DNA of 33,104 nucleotides from an uncultured beta proteobacterium (GTDB lineage Bacteria > Pseudomonadota > Gammaproteobacteria > Burkholderiales > SG8-39). Below are positions 23,878 to 31,739 of this stretch, one piece after another. The stretch is from the NCBI GenBank assembly GCA_903928055.1, contig CAIYPG010000067.1, positions 1 through 33,104 of the forward strand. Direction: 5' to 3'. The notes under the pieces were generated by a model. The model was given only the letters and a program-made list of their open reading frames with translations. It did no database searches and had not been told where the DNA came from. Position 1 is the stretch's first letter; the number at the start of each line of letters is the position of its first letter. The position numbers were made by a program, and so were the translations under genes.

Positions 23878-24581
23878 TGCCGTGCATGAGGCGCCCTGAC
23901 GCAATCCCCGGTTCGCGCCGCCTGCTCCGCGGCAGTGCCGGACTGCGCCTGGCCCTGTTCGCCATCGCGGTGGTCATGTCGTTCAGTGTGCCGGCCAGCG
24001 AACTGAAATTCGAGCAGGTGTTCAGCGAAAAGGGGGAGCCCGCCAGCCTGCACTACGAAGCGGTGTTCGCCGTGAACGGCGGTGAGCACCGGCTGGAAGT
24101 GTGGCGCGACGGAAACCGGAGATTGAAGCGGCGCACCGACGAGGCCGTCGAGATGTATGCGTTCCGCAAGTCGGACGATCCTGAGTTTCGCCTGTCGGTC
24201 CTGGACCTGCGCAAACGGATCCACACGCGCATTGACCGGACCAACCTGTATCGCATCGGCAACTTCACCGACTGGTTCGACCTGGCGCATGGCCTGAAGC
24301 ATCCCGCAGGTGACTATCAGGTGGCGCGCTCAAAAGCGCCTGTTGGCGCCGCCCGTGCCATCACGGCCTGTGACTGGTATGACCTGACCGTGGACAATCG
24401 CACGACCCACATCTGCTGGAGCGCGGAAAGCCGCATCCCGCTGCTGATGCAGACGCAGGAAGGCGCCGTGGTGTGGCGCGTGGCAAGCCTGGACCGAAAT
24501 GCGCTTTCCGCAAAGACATTCGAAATCCATGACGAAGGTTTCATCCGCAACGACGCCAACCAGGATATTGAACGCGACTGA
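23877..24581 (+). CDS. Exported hypothetical protein coupled to the phosphodiesterase
   Basis: 234 aa. The start ATG overlaps the stop of the phosphodiesterase gene (TAATG), indicating translational coupling. After a long N-terminal signal (MPCMRRPDAIPGSRRLLRGS, then a hydrophobic stretch ending VPASE) the protein is beta-rich: LKFEQVFSEKGEPASLHYEA, HRLEVWRDGNRRLKRRTDEA, and VWRVASLDRNALSAKTFEIH. Residues include RAITACDWYDLTVDN and THICWSAESRIPL, with two Cys that could pair. I do not recognise a family. It may be a partner, or a lipoprotein-assembly-like protein for the enzyme. The last codons lie in a 16-bp tandem repeat. Confidence 0.8.
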   Translation: MPCMRRPDAIPGSRRLLRGSAGLRLALFAIAVVMSFSVPASELKFEQVFSEKGEPASLHYEAVFAVNGGEHRLEVWRDGNRRLKRRTDEAVEMYAFRKSDDPEFRLSVLDLRKRIHTRIDRTNLYRIGNFTDWFDLAHGLKHPAGDYQVARSKAPVGAARAITACDWYDLTVDNRTTHICWSAESRIPLLMQTQEGAVVWRVASLDRNALSAKTFEIHDEGFIRNDANQDIERD

Positions 24582-24631
24582 GGTTGAACGTCACTGCGGC
24601 TGAACGTCACCGCGGTTGAACGTAACTGAGG
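24568..24631 (+). repeat. Four tandem 16-bp repeats spanning a stop codon
   Basis: Units TTGAACGCGACTGAGG, TTGAACGTCACTGCGG, CTGAACGTCACCGCGG and TTGAACGTAACTGAGG run head to tail. The first contains the last codons and TGA of the exported hypothetical gene; the others are intergenic and reach to 7 bp before the end of the convergent crotonase gene. Confidence 0.9.
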
Positions 24632-24638
24632 CGTCAAA

Positions 24639-25451
24639 TCACTCCCCGATGAAATTCGGCTTCCGCTTCTCGAGGAATGCCGCCACCGACTCCTTGTGGT
24701 CCTTCGACAGTCCGACCACGGGCTGGTAGTCCTGTTCGGCGCGGAAGCATGCCTCCAGCGTGTGGTAGCTGTTGATCATGGCCGACTTCGTGAGCGCAAA
24801 CGCCAGCGGCGGCACGGCGGCAAAACGTTCGGCAGCGAGCATCGCGGCTTCCAGCGTTTTCCCCGGCGCGACGACTTCATGCACCACGCCGTACTTCTCC
24901 GCCTCGATGCCATTGATCACGCGGCCCGAGAGCAGCAGTTCGCGGGCGCGGCCGGGGCCGCAGCGCGCGGCGAGCAGGTAGTACAGGCCACCGTCCGGAC
25001 ACAGCCCGCGCAGGATCTGCGCGCCGCACATCCGGGCATTGTCGGCGGCCACGGTGTAGTCGCCACCGATCGCGAGCGAGAACCCGGCGCCGAAGGCCGC
25101 GCCCTCCACCGCCATCACCACCGGCTTGGGGCCGACCAGGATCCTCACGGTCTTGCTGGTGCCCTCGTACACGCTGGCGCGCCGGCCGAGAAAATCCACG
25201 GTGCCTTCCCTCTTCTTCATGCCGGCCACGTCGGCGCCGGCGCAGAACGTGCCGCCCGCACCGGTGATGACGATGGCGCGGCAGCTCTTGTCGGCCATGA
25301 GCTCGGTGAGGTTGCCATTCAGGCCCAGCCGCACGTTCGGCGATAGCGCATTGCGCCGCCCCAGGTTGTGGATGGTCAGGATGGCGATGCTGCCTTCGCG
25401 CCTGAGCTGGGTTTCATTGATGTCCTTCGCAGCGCCCGCGTTCTCGCTCAT
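24639..25451 (-). CDS. Crotonase-fold (enoyl-CoA hydratase/isomerase family) protein with altered active site
   Basis: 270 aa from ATG 25451, with GGAG 7-8 bases upstream; the longer frame is not supported. It has the crotonase core: ILTIHNLGRRNALSPNVRLG, the oxyanion loop GGTFCAGADVAGM, VVMAVEGAAFGAGFSLAIGG (Asp131 next), and the ARMCGAQILRGLCPDGGLYY helix. By alignment with rat mitochondrial hydratase, Glu144 is Ser125 and Glu164 is Gln145, so water addition is unlikely. Asp153 in PDGG occupies the place of the catalytic Asp of PaaG-like isomerases or 4-chlorobenzoyl-CoA dehalogenase, so an isomerase or other thioester reaction fits better. CoA-thioester binding is expected. Convergent with the tandem-repeat region. 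Confidence 0.88.
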   Translation of the reverse strand: MSENAGAAKDINETQLRREGSIAILTIHNLGRRNALSPNVRLGLNGNLTELMADKSCRAIVITGAGGTFCAGADVAGMKKREGTVDFLGRRASVYEGTSKTVRILVGPKPVVMAVEGAAFGAGFSLAIGGDYTVAADNARMCGAQILRGLCPDGGLYYLLAARCGPGRARELLLSGRVINGIEAEKYGVVHEVVAPGKTLEAAMLAAERFAAVPPLAFALTKSAMINSYHTLEACFRAEQDYQPVVGLSKDHKESVAAFLEKRKPNFIGE

Positions 25452-25690
25452 GTTCCGCTCCTTTTTCATTGATGTGTACTGGAGCCTACCAAATCCGCCG
25501 GCATCGGTATGGCCAGTGGGCAAACGCAATCGTTCGAAAATCGAAACGCGCCAATACAAATTCCGCAATATCCGGTTCACAGCAGCGCTGATCCCGGGCC
25601 ATAATCAGCCGCACAATCCCCATCAGAGGGATTCAGGCACACCGCGCACGCAGCTGGCCCGCAAACCCCAAACGACGAGGAGGATTCAGC

Positions 25691-26701
25691 ATGACCCTGA
25701 CGCCATTGACGCATAACGCGCGAACCGCGCTCATTTCCGCCACATTTGCCACGCTGGTCGTGACGCTTCACCCAGCAGGAGCACTGGCCCAGAACGTCAA
25801 TGAGTATCCGAACAAGCCGGTGTCCATCACCATTCCGTTCGAGGGCAACGGCATCGACCAGGACCTGCGCTTTTTCATGCAGCAGATGAACATGGGCGGC
25901 GCCACCGGCACCTTCATTTTCGAAATCAAGGCAGGCGCCGCGGGCTCCATCGGCACGAACTACGTCGCCAAGGCGCGGCCCGACGGCTACACGCTGCTCG
26001 CGTCGAACACCTCTTTCACGATCACCGGCGGGATCTACCCCGACCTGCCCTATGACGTCACGAAGGACTTCGCGCCGGTGTCGCTGATGATGCAGAAGGC
26101 CTATGTGCTGCTCACCAATGCCGAGACGCCTTTCAGGAACGTGAAGGACTACCTCGACTACGCCAGGGCGCACCCGAATGAACTGAATTTCTCCACCGGC
26201 GGCCTGGGCGGCTCCACCCACCTGCCCGGCGCCATGCTGCATTACATGACGAACACGAAGGTCACGTTCGTCCACTACAAATCGGCCTCGCAACGGCTGC
26301 TCGATCTGGTGGCCGGCCGTGTTCAGGCCGCAGTGGGCACATTTGCCACCACGGCCCCACAGGTGAAGGCCGGCAAGATGCGCATGCTCGGCGTCACCAC
26401 GAATCGACGCATCTCGATCGCGCCCGACCTGCCCTCGATCTCGGAGACTGTGCCCGGCTTCGATTACTCGAGCTGGACCGGCATCCTGGCGCCCGCCAAG
26501 ACCTCGCCGGCCATCGTCACCCGGCTCAACCAGCTCTGGGTGTCGGCGATGCGCGCGCCGGCATCGACGAAAAAGCTGGACACCGACGGCACCATCATCG
26601 TTGGCAGCTCGCCCGAGGAGTTCCAGAAGTTCATCGTGACCGACTACACGCGCTGGAAGAAGCTGGCGCAGGACACGGGGCTGAAGCCCGAGTCGGACTG
26701 A
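25691..26701 (+). CDS. Bug/TctC-family substrate-binding protein, fourth copy (divergent)
   Basis: 336 aa; ATG 25691 has GAGGAGGA 6-8 bases upstream. A signal peptide (MTLTPLTHNARTALISATFA, cleavage after ALAQ) precedes YPNKPVSITIPFEGNGIDQD, FEIKAGAAGSIGTNYVAKAR, DLPYDVTKDFAPVSLMMQKA and VHYKSASQRLLDLVAGRVQA. The usual PFAPGG loop reads PFEGNG, and the F-I-D/VDYKPGAG segment is altered to FEIKAGAAG, so ligand contacts in the first lobe may differ from the other three copies. Length is normal and the frame intact. No carrier genes are nearby. Divergent from the crotonase gene. Confidence 0.92.
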   Translation: MTLTPLTHNARTALISATFATLVVTLHPAGALAQNVNEYPNKPVSITIPFEGNGIDQDLRFFMQQMNMGGATGTFIFEIKAGAAGSIGTNYVAKARPDGYTLLASNTSFTITGGIYPDLPYDVTKDFAPVSLMMQKAYVLLTNAETPFRNVKDYLDYARAHPNELNFSTGGLGGSTHLPGAMLHYMTNTKVTFVHYKSASQRLLDLVAGRVQAAVGTFATTAPQVKAGKMRMLGVTTNRRISIAPDLPSISETVPGFDYSSWTGILAPAKTSPAIVTRLNQLWVSAMRAPASTKKLDTDGTIIVGSSPEEFQKFIVTDYTRWKKLAQDTGLKPESD

Positions 26702-26740
26702 GTTCGGAGTGCTGGAAGATTCGGAATTCCCGAAAAACCG

Positions 26741-26780
26741 CCTCCACCCTGACCCTCCCCCGCTTCGCAGGGGAGGGGAC
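26741..26780 (+). repeat. GC-rich palindromic repeat, copy 6 of 6
   Basis: It reads CCTCCACCCTGACCCTCCCC, then CGCTTCGCAGGGGAGGGGAC. The stem CCCTCCCC / GGGGAGGG closes on CGCTTCGC. It lies 39 bp after the Bug 4 stop, in the opposite orientation to the other post-stop copies. Confidence 0.75.
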
Positions 26781-26889
26781 CGTTCTGCTTCCTGCATTGC
26801 GAGCAAAGTCCGGCACCGTTCCGGGGCGGAGAAGTCCGCTCCGGTGCGTCACGAAACAGTCACCGGCAATCGTGGATAATCCGTCCACC

Positions 26890-27399
26890 ATGCCCCACCG
26901 CCCGCCTCCGGCCATCATCGACATTGAAGCCTCCGGCTTCGGCCACGGCAGCTATCCCATCGAGGTCGGCGCGGTGCTACGCGACGGCACGAAGTACTGC
27001 TCACTGATCCTGCCTCCGCCGCACTGGACGCACTGGGACGAGGAAGCGGAGAAAGTGCACCTGATCACCCGCGACATCCTGCGCGAACACGGCAAGCCGA
27101 TTGCCGAGGTGGTGCGCAAGCTGAACGAAATCCTGCGCAACCAGACCGCGTACTCCGATGGCTGGGTGGTGGACAAGACCTGGCTCGACCACCTGTTCTA
27201 TGCAGCGGGCATCCCATGCGAGTTCTCGCTCAGTTCGCTGGAGATGATCCTGAGCGAGCCGCAGATGGAAATCTGGCATGAGACCAAGGACCAGGTGCTG
27301 CGCGACCTCGGGCAGAAGCGTCATCGTGCCAGCTTCGATGCCCACGTGATCCAGGAAACCTACCAGCGCACGCGCCAGGCATCAAAGTCGCGCCCCTGA
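26890..27399 (+). CDS. DEDDh-type 3'-5' exonuclease domain protein
   Basis: 169 aa from ATG 26890. The four-acid site of the DnaQ/RNase T superfamily is visible: Asp11 and Glu13 in PAIIDIEASGFGHGSYPIEV, Asp90 in AYSDGWVVDKTWLDHLF, and His145...Asp150 in KRHRASFDAHVI, spacing typical of the DEDDh subclass. It consists of a single catalytic domain without extra domains and is short for a polymerase proofreading subunit, so a stand-alone oligoribonuclease- or ExoX-like nuclease is likely. Substrate (DNA or RNA) cannot be told. No good ribosome site is seen, so the start could be elsewhere. Seventeen bp separates it from the next hydrolase gene. Confidence 0.82.
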   Translation: MPHRPPPAIIDIEASGFGHGSYPIEVGAVLRDGTKYCSLILPPPHWTHWDEEAEKVHLITRDILREHGKPIAEVVRKLNEILRNQTAYSDGWVVDKTWLDHLFYAAGIPCEFSLSSLEMILSEPQMEIWHETKDQVLRDLGQKRHRASFDAHVIQETYQRTRQASKSRP

Positions 27400-27416
27400 T
27401 CCTCCGGGAAACATCC

Positions 27417-28262
27417 ATGCCCTTTGCCACCAGCCGCGACGGCGTGAAGCTGCACTACGCCATCCACGATTACACCGACCCGTGGAAGAAGGCACCGACG
27501 CTGATCCTGCAGCACGGCTATGCCCGCAACGGCCGTTTCTGGTATCTGGTCATTCCCTATCTCGCGCGCTTTTATCGCGTGGTCTGCCCCGACCTGCGCG
27601 GCCATGGGCAATCCTCGAAGGACTTCGACCTCGACACCGGTTTCACCGTGGAGAACTTCACCGGCGACGTGCTCGCAGTGGCCGACGCGCTGGGGCTGGA
27701 GACCTTTCACTATGCCGCCGATTCCATGGGCGGCATCATCGGCATGGCGCTGGCGGCCACGCACTCGGAACGCCTTCGCACATTGACCATCATGTCTTCC
27801 CCACTGAAGATCAATCCCGACGCACAGGATGTGCTGCGCTTCGGTTACCCGACCCGTGCAGAGGCCATGCGCACCATGGGCGTGAAGGGCTGGTCGGCCG
27901 CCTGCAACACGACAGTCCGCTTTCCGCCGGGCACGGACCATGGGCTGATGGACTGGTATGCCGAGGAAATCGGCAAGGAAGATGTGGAGGTGCTGATCGC
28001 CACCTCGAAGTTCAATTCAACGGTGGATGTCACCAGCCTGCTTGGCAATATCAAAACACCGATGCTGGCGCTCTATCCGTCGAGCGGCAAACTCGCGACC
28101 AGCGAGCACGGCCGCATCCTCAAGGAAAAAGTGGCGAACGTGCAGGTCGTCAACCTGCCCAATCCGTATCACTTCATCTGGGTGATGGCGCCCGCCACCT
28201 GCGCGATGCACCTGCTGCACTTCATGGCGACAACGGACGGGCTGCCCTGCCACGAGGCCTGA
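27417..28262 (+). CDS. Alpha/beta-fold hydrolase with modified nucleophile elbow
   Basis: 281 aa. The fold is clear: KAPTLILQHGYARNGRFWYL, VVCPDLRGHGQSSKDFDLD, elbow YAADSMGGIIGM (Ser103) and the terminal His252 in NPYHFIWV. The elbow reads A-D-S-M-G, replacing the first Gly of GxSxG with Ala, and the usual Asp after strand 7 is absent (LALYPSSGKLATSEH). Glu230 or another acid could substitute. The reaction is therefore uncertain: esterase, lactonase, C-C hydrolase or non-hydrolytic relative. Starts 17 bp after the exonuclease gene, likely co-transcribed. Convergent with uvrD. Confidence 0.86.
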   Translation: MPFATSRDGVKLHYAIHDYTDPWKKAPTLILQHGYARNGRFWYLVIPYLARFYRVVCPDLRGHGQSSKDFDLDTGFTVENFTGDVLAVADALGLETFHYAADSMGGIIGMALAATHSERLRTLTIMSSPLKINPDAQDVLRFGYPTRAEAMRTMGVKGWSAACNTTVRFPPGTDHGLMDWYAEEIGKEDVEVLIATSKFNSTVDVTSLLGNIKTPMLALYPSSGKLATSEHGRILKEKVANVQVVNLPNPYHFIWVMAPATCAMHLLHFMATTDGLPCHEA

Positions 28263-28270
28263 ACGCGATT

Positions 28271-28308
28271 ATTATTATCAATAATCGTTATTGCTTCTTT
28301 ATTGAAGC
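28271..28308. terminator. AT-rich convergent terminator region between hydrolase 2 and uvrD
   Basis: Two small hairpins lie between the convergent stops: ATTAT-CA-ATAAT (28274-28285) and GCTTC-TTTATT-GAAGC (28293-28308), the latter followed by a GTGTTT tract on the plus strand. Stems are short and AT-rich, so termination strength is uncertain. Confidence 0.4.
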
Positions 28309-28329
28309 GTGTTTATAGATTAATTGATA

Positions 28330-30519
28330 TCAGGCCGGCGTGAGCTTGGCATAGGCCAGCGCCAGCCACTTCATGCCCTGCCGTCCGAAGTTGATCTGCA
28401 GGCGCGCATCGGCGCCCTGGCCTTCCGAGCTGACGATCACGCCCTGGCCGAACTTCGCATGCAGGACGTTCTGGCCGATATGAAAGCCATGGCCGGGTGA
28501 GGATTGCGAAACATAGGGTTTGGGAGGGAGCTTGGTCGGTGTCGCGGGCCATTCGGACGCCGGCGCCATCCAAGCGGCCTGCCCGCGCAGCTTGGGCGTG
28601 AGCCACTTCACGAGGCCTTCGGGGATTTCATCGATGAAGCGCGAAGCGACGTTGTAGCGCGTCTGGCCATGCAGCAGGCGGGTCTGCGCGAACGACAAAT
28701 ACAACCGAGTCCTTGCGCGAGTGATCGCCACATACATCAGGCGGCGCTCTTCCTCGAGACCGTCATCTTCGTTCACGCTCTGCTCATGCGGAAACAGGCC
28801 CTCTTCGAGCCCGGTGATGAACACGGCATGGAACTCGAGGCCCTTGGCCGAATGCACCGTCATCATCTGCAGCGCATCCTGGCCCTCGGCCGCCTGGTTC
28901 TCGCCGGACTCCAGCACGGCATGCGCAAGGAAGGTACCGAGGTCGTTGCCATCGACCGGCTCACCCTCAGGCCCCTGACCACTCTGCGCTTCCTGCATGA
29001 AGGACGCCGCGGCATTGACCAGTTCGTTCAGGTTCTCGACGCGATCCGCACCATCGCGCTCGGCCTTGTAATGAGCGATAAGGCCGCTTTTCTCCAGCAT
29101 GTGCTCCACCACTTCGGGCAGCGGCAGACCGGCGGTTTCGCTCTTCAGGGTCTCGATGATGCGCGTGAACCCTGCGAGCACCGTGCCGGCTTTGCCGGCG
29201 AGCAGCGGCACCGCGGCATACAGGCTGGTGCCGTGCACCTTTGCAGCATCCTGCAACTGCTCGATGGACCGCGCGCCGATGCCGCGCGTCGGGAAGTTCA
29301 CCACGCGCAGGAAGGCACCATCGTCCTCTGGACTTGCCAAGAGACGCAGATAGGCCAGCGCATGCTTGATTTCCATGCGCTCGAAAAACCGCAGGCCGCC
29401 ATAGACGCGATACGGAATGCCCTGCGAGAACAGTGCATGTTCCAGCACGCGCGACTGCGCGTTCGACCGGTAGAGGATGGCGATGTCGCGGCGCATGTGG
29501 CCGTCGTTCACCAGGCTTTGCACTTCCTCGGCAATCCACGCCGCCTCGTAGCCGTCGCTCTGCGCCTCGTAGATGCGCAGCGGCTCGCCCTCGCCCGCCG
29601 CGGTCCACAGGTTCTTTCCGAGGCGCTTGGCATTGTTCGCGATCAGCGCGTTCGCCGCGGACAGGATATGGCCGTGCGAGCGGTAGTTCTGCTCCAGGCG
29701 GATGACGTTCTCCACCTTGTAGTCGCGCTCGAAGTCGCCCATGTTGCCGACATTCGCGCCACGAAAGCGGTATATGGACTGGTCGTCATCACCCACTGCA
29801 AACAGGCAGGTCTGCGGGCCGGCCAGCAGTTTCAGCCAGCGGTACTGCAGGCGGTTCGTGTCCTGGAACTCGTCGACGAGGATGTGGCGGAAGCGGTTCT
29901 GGTAATGCTCGCGCAATATTTCGTTGCGCGACAGCACCTCGAAGGTGCGCAAGAGCAGCTCGGAGAAATCAACCACGCCTTCCTTCTGGCACTGCTCCTC
30001 GTAGGCGGCATAGATTTCCACGCAGCGCCGGCTGAAATCGTCATACACCTCGGTCTGCGCCGCGCGCTTGCCCTCTTCCTTTGCGGCATTGATGAAGTAC
30101 TGCACCTGGCGCGGCGGGAACTTGTCTTCGTCAACGTTCATGGAGCGCAGCACGCGCTTGATCGCGGCGAGCTGGTCCTGCGAGTCGAGGATCTGGAACA
30201 ACTGCGGCAGGCCCGCTTCCTTGTAATGGGTGCGGAGGAAGCGGTTGCACAGGCCGTGGAACGTGCCCACCCACATGCCGCGCGTGTTGATCGGCAGTTG
30301 CGCCGAGATGCGCGTCAGCATTTCCTTCGCGGCCTTGTTCGTGAAGGTCACGGCAAGCAGTCCGCCGGGGCTGACGTTGCCGGTCTGGATCAGCCAGGCG
30401 ATGCGCGTAGTCAGCACGCGGGTTTTTCCGGAGCCGGCACCGGCGAGGATCAGCGCATGCTGGTTCGGCAGGGTGACGGCGGCAAGCTGTTCAGGATTCA
30501 GGTTGTCGAGCAGGGACAT
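28330..30519 (-). CDS. uvrD: DNA helicase II UvrD (superfamily 1A)
   Basis: 729 aa from ATG 30519. SF1A helicase motifs in order: Q-motif LNPEQLAAV, Walker A AGAGSGKT (26-33), motif Ia LLAVTFTNKAAKEM, motif Ib GTFHGLCNRFLR, Walker B LVDEFQDTN (Asp216-Glu217), motif III GDDDQSIYRFRGA (243-255), motif IV ILYRSNAQSRVLE, motif V TVHSAKGLEFHAVFITGLEE, and motif VI RRLMYVAITRARTRLYLS. The C-terminal region ends in a Tudor-like segment (GFHIGQNVLHAKFGQGVIVS). It unwinds DNA during nucleotide-excision and mismatch repair. Divergent from the methyltransferase at 30676. Full length for the family. Confidence 0.96.
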   Translation of the reverse strand: MSLLDNLNPEQLAAVTLPNQHALILAGAGSGKTRVLTTRIAWLIQTGNVSPGGLLAVTFTNKAAKEMLTRISAQLPINTRGMWVGTFHGLCNRFLRTHYKEAGLPQLFQILDSQDQLAAIKRVLRSMNVDEDKFPPRQVQYFINAAKEEGKRAAQTEVYDDFSRRCVEIYAAYEEQCQKEGVVDFSELLLRTFEVLSRNEILREHYQNRFRHILVDEFQDTNRLQYRWLKLLAGPQTCLFAVGDDDQSIYRFRGANVGNMGDFERDYKVENVIRLEQNYRSHGHILSAANALIANNAKRLGKNLWTAAGEGEPLRIYEAQSDGYEAAWIAEEVQSLVNDGHMRRDIAILYRSNAQSRVLEHALFSQGIPYRVYGGLRFFERMEIKHALAYLRLLASPEDDGAFLRVVNFPTRGIGARSIEQLQDAAKVHGTSLYAAVPLLAGKAGTVLAGFTRIIETLKSETAGLPLPEVVEHMLEKSGLIAHYKAERDGADRVENLNELVNAAASFMQEAQSGQGPEGEPVDGNDLGTFLAHAVLESGENQAAEGQDALQMMTVHSAKGLEFHAVFITGLEEGLFPHEQSVNEDDGLEEERRLMYVAITRARTRLYLSFAQTRLLHGQTRYNVASRFIDEIPEGLVKWLTPKLRGQAAWMAPASEWPATPTKLPPKPYVSQSSPGHGFHIGQNVLHAKFGQGVIVSSEGQGADARLQINFGRQGMKWLALAYAKLTPA

Positions 30520-30675
30520 CGGAGAACTTCGCAGAATCTTTGCAGGGTGGGGCAGTGGGTGCCGGGATGCCTGATTTTACCGCCCGTCCCCTCATGCCCC
30601 GCAAAAAGAATGCAGCACGCAGACGTTGCAGGCCCGTCTCGCCAAAGCCCGCTTCATCTGGCATCCTACGCAGCG

Positions 30676-31560
30676 ATGAAACCTCCTTTCGCCAACATGA
30701 AAACAACCCGCCGCAACGCGCTCTCTGCACTGTCAGCGATATCCGGATGGGCCGCGCTTGGCCTGCCGCTTCAGGCTAATGCGCAGGTGCCCGAGCCGGT
30801 TTTCGGTACTCCGGGCAAGGATTCGGGCTGGATTCCCACGCCAAACGGCATGGTGGAGGCAATGCTGGAGATGGCGCTGGTCACCCCCGCGGACCTGGTC
30901 TGCGACCTGGGCTCGGGAGACGGGCGCATTCCCCTGCTGGCCGCGAAACGCTACGGTGCGCGCGGCCTGGGTATCGAATACAACGGCGACCTGGTGAAAT
31001 ACTCCGACAGCGTGGCGCAGAAGGAAGGCCTCGCCGATCGCGTGAAGTTTCTGCAGGGCGACATTTTTGCCACGGACTTCACCCAGGCCACGGTGGTGAC
31101 GCTGTTCATGCCGCCGGATTTCAACCGAAAGATCCGCCCCATGCTGCTGGCGATGAAGCCGGGGACGCGCGTGGTGGCCTTCAACTTCGGCATGGACGAC
31201 TGGCAGCCGGACGACTCGGTGTATGTGGATGCGCAACGCGGCATGCTGTGGCGCGTGCCTGCGGCGGTCGGCGGCGACTGGCGGCTGGCGTTCGATCAGG
31301 CCGCGTTCCAGAAAGTGGCGCAGCCCACCCTGCTACACATCGAGCAGAAATTCCAGAAGGTGACAGGCCATGTCGTGCTCGGCGGGGAACGCCTCGTGCT
31401 GTGGGACCTGCGCTACGACGTGGACCGGCTGCGCTTTGCCGTCATTCACCAGGGCCAGCGCCTGGACTTCGACGGCCGTGTTTCGGGTACGGGACTGGAA
31501 GGCAGCATGGTGGCAGGCGGGCAACCCGTCAGCCACTGGAAAGCGGCGCGCAGCGCATAA
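30676..31560 (+). CDS. Predicted Tat-exported class I SAM-dependent methyltransferase
   Basis: 294 aa from ATG 30676; an alternative ATG at 30697 would also keep the signal. The N-terminus has twin arginines (MKTTRRNALSALSAISGWAA) and an ANAQ cleavage site (34-37), which predicts Tat export. After that comes a complete SAM-binding core: DLGSGDGRIPLLAAKRYGAR (77-96), acidic Glu101 in LGIEYN, LQGDIFATDF and a conserved VVTLFMPPDFNRKIRP segment. This core matches a proteobacterial family of uncharacterised methyltransferases. A C-terminal beta extension (WDLRYDVDRLRFAVIHQGQR) follows. SAM is normally cytoplasmic, so export is puzzling. Acceptor unknown. Confidence 0.82.
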   Translation: MKPPFANMKTTRRNALSALSAISGWAALGLPLQANAQVPEPVFGTPGKDSGWIPTPNGMVEAMLEMALVTPADLVCDLGSGDGRIPLLAAKRYGARGLGIEYNGDLVKYSDSVAQKEGLADRVKFLQGDIFATDFTQATVVTLFMPPDFNRKIRPMLLAMKPGTRVVAFNFGMDDWQPDDSVYVDAQRGMLWRVPAAVGGDWRLAFDQAAFQKVAQPTLLHIEQKFQKVTGHVVLGGERLVLWDLRYDVDRLRFAVIHQGQRLDFDGRVSGTGLEGSMVAGGQPVSHWKAARSA

Positions 31561-31739
31561 TACGCACTGCATGCAGGTCGCCGGTCAATGCAGTCAGCGC
31601 AGTCACAAAGACCAAGCACAAAGCGACAAGGCCCGGGAGCGCGGGCCGGCGGCACCATTGGCAACCATCGGCAATCCATCGCAATGACAAACGAGAGCGG
31701 AGGCGCTGTTCATGCACCCCGCCATTTTCTGGAGGCAAC

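Noticed and set aside
28504..31560. Open frame of about 1,018 codons on the plus strand
   Set aside because: Most of it is antisense to uvrD, with GC-rich third-position bias producing a long open frame; only its end, in frame, is the methyltransferase starting at 30676.
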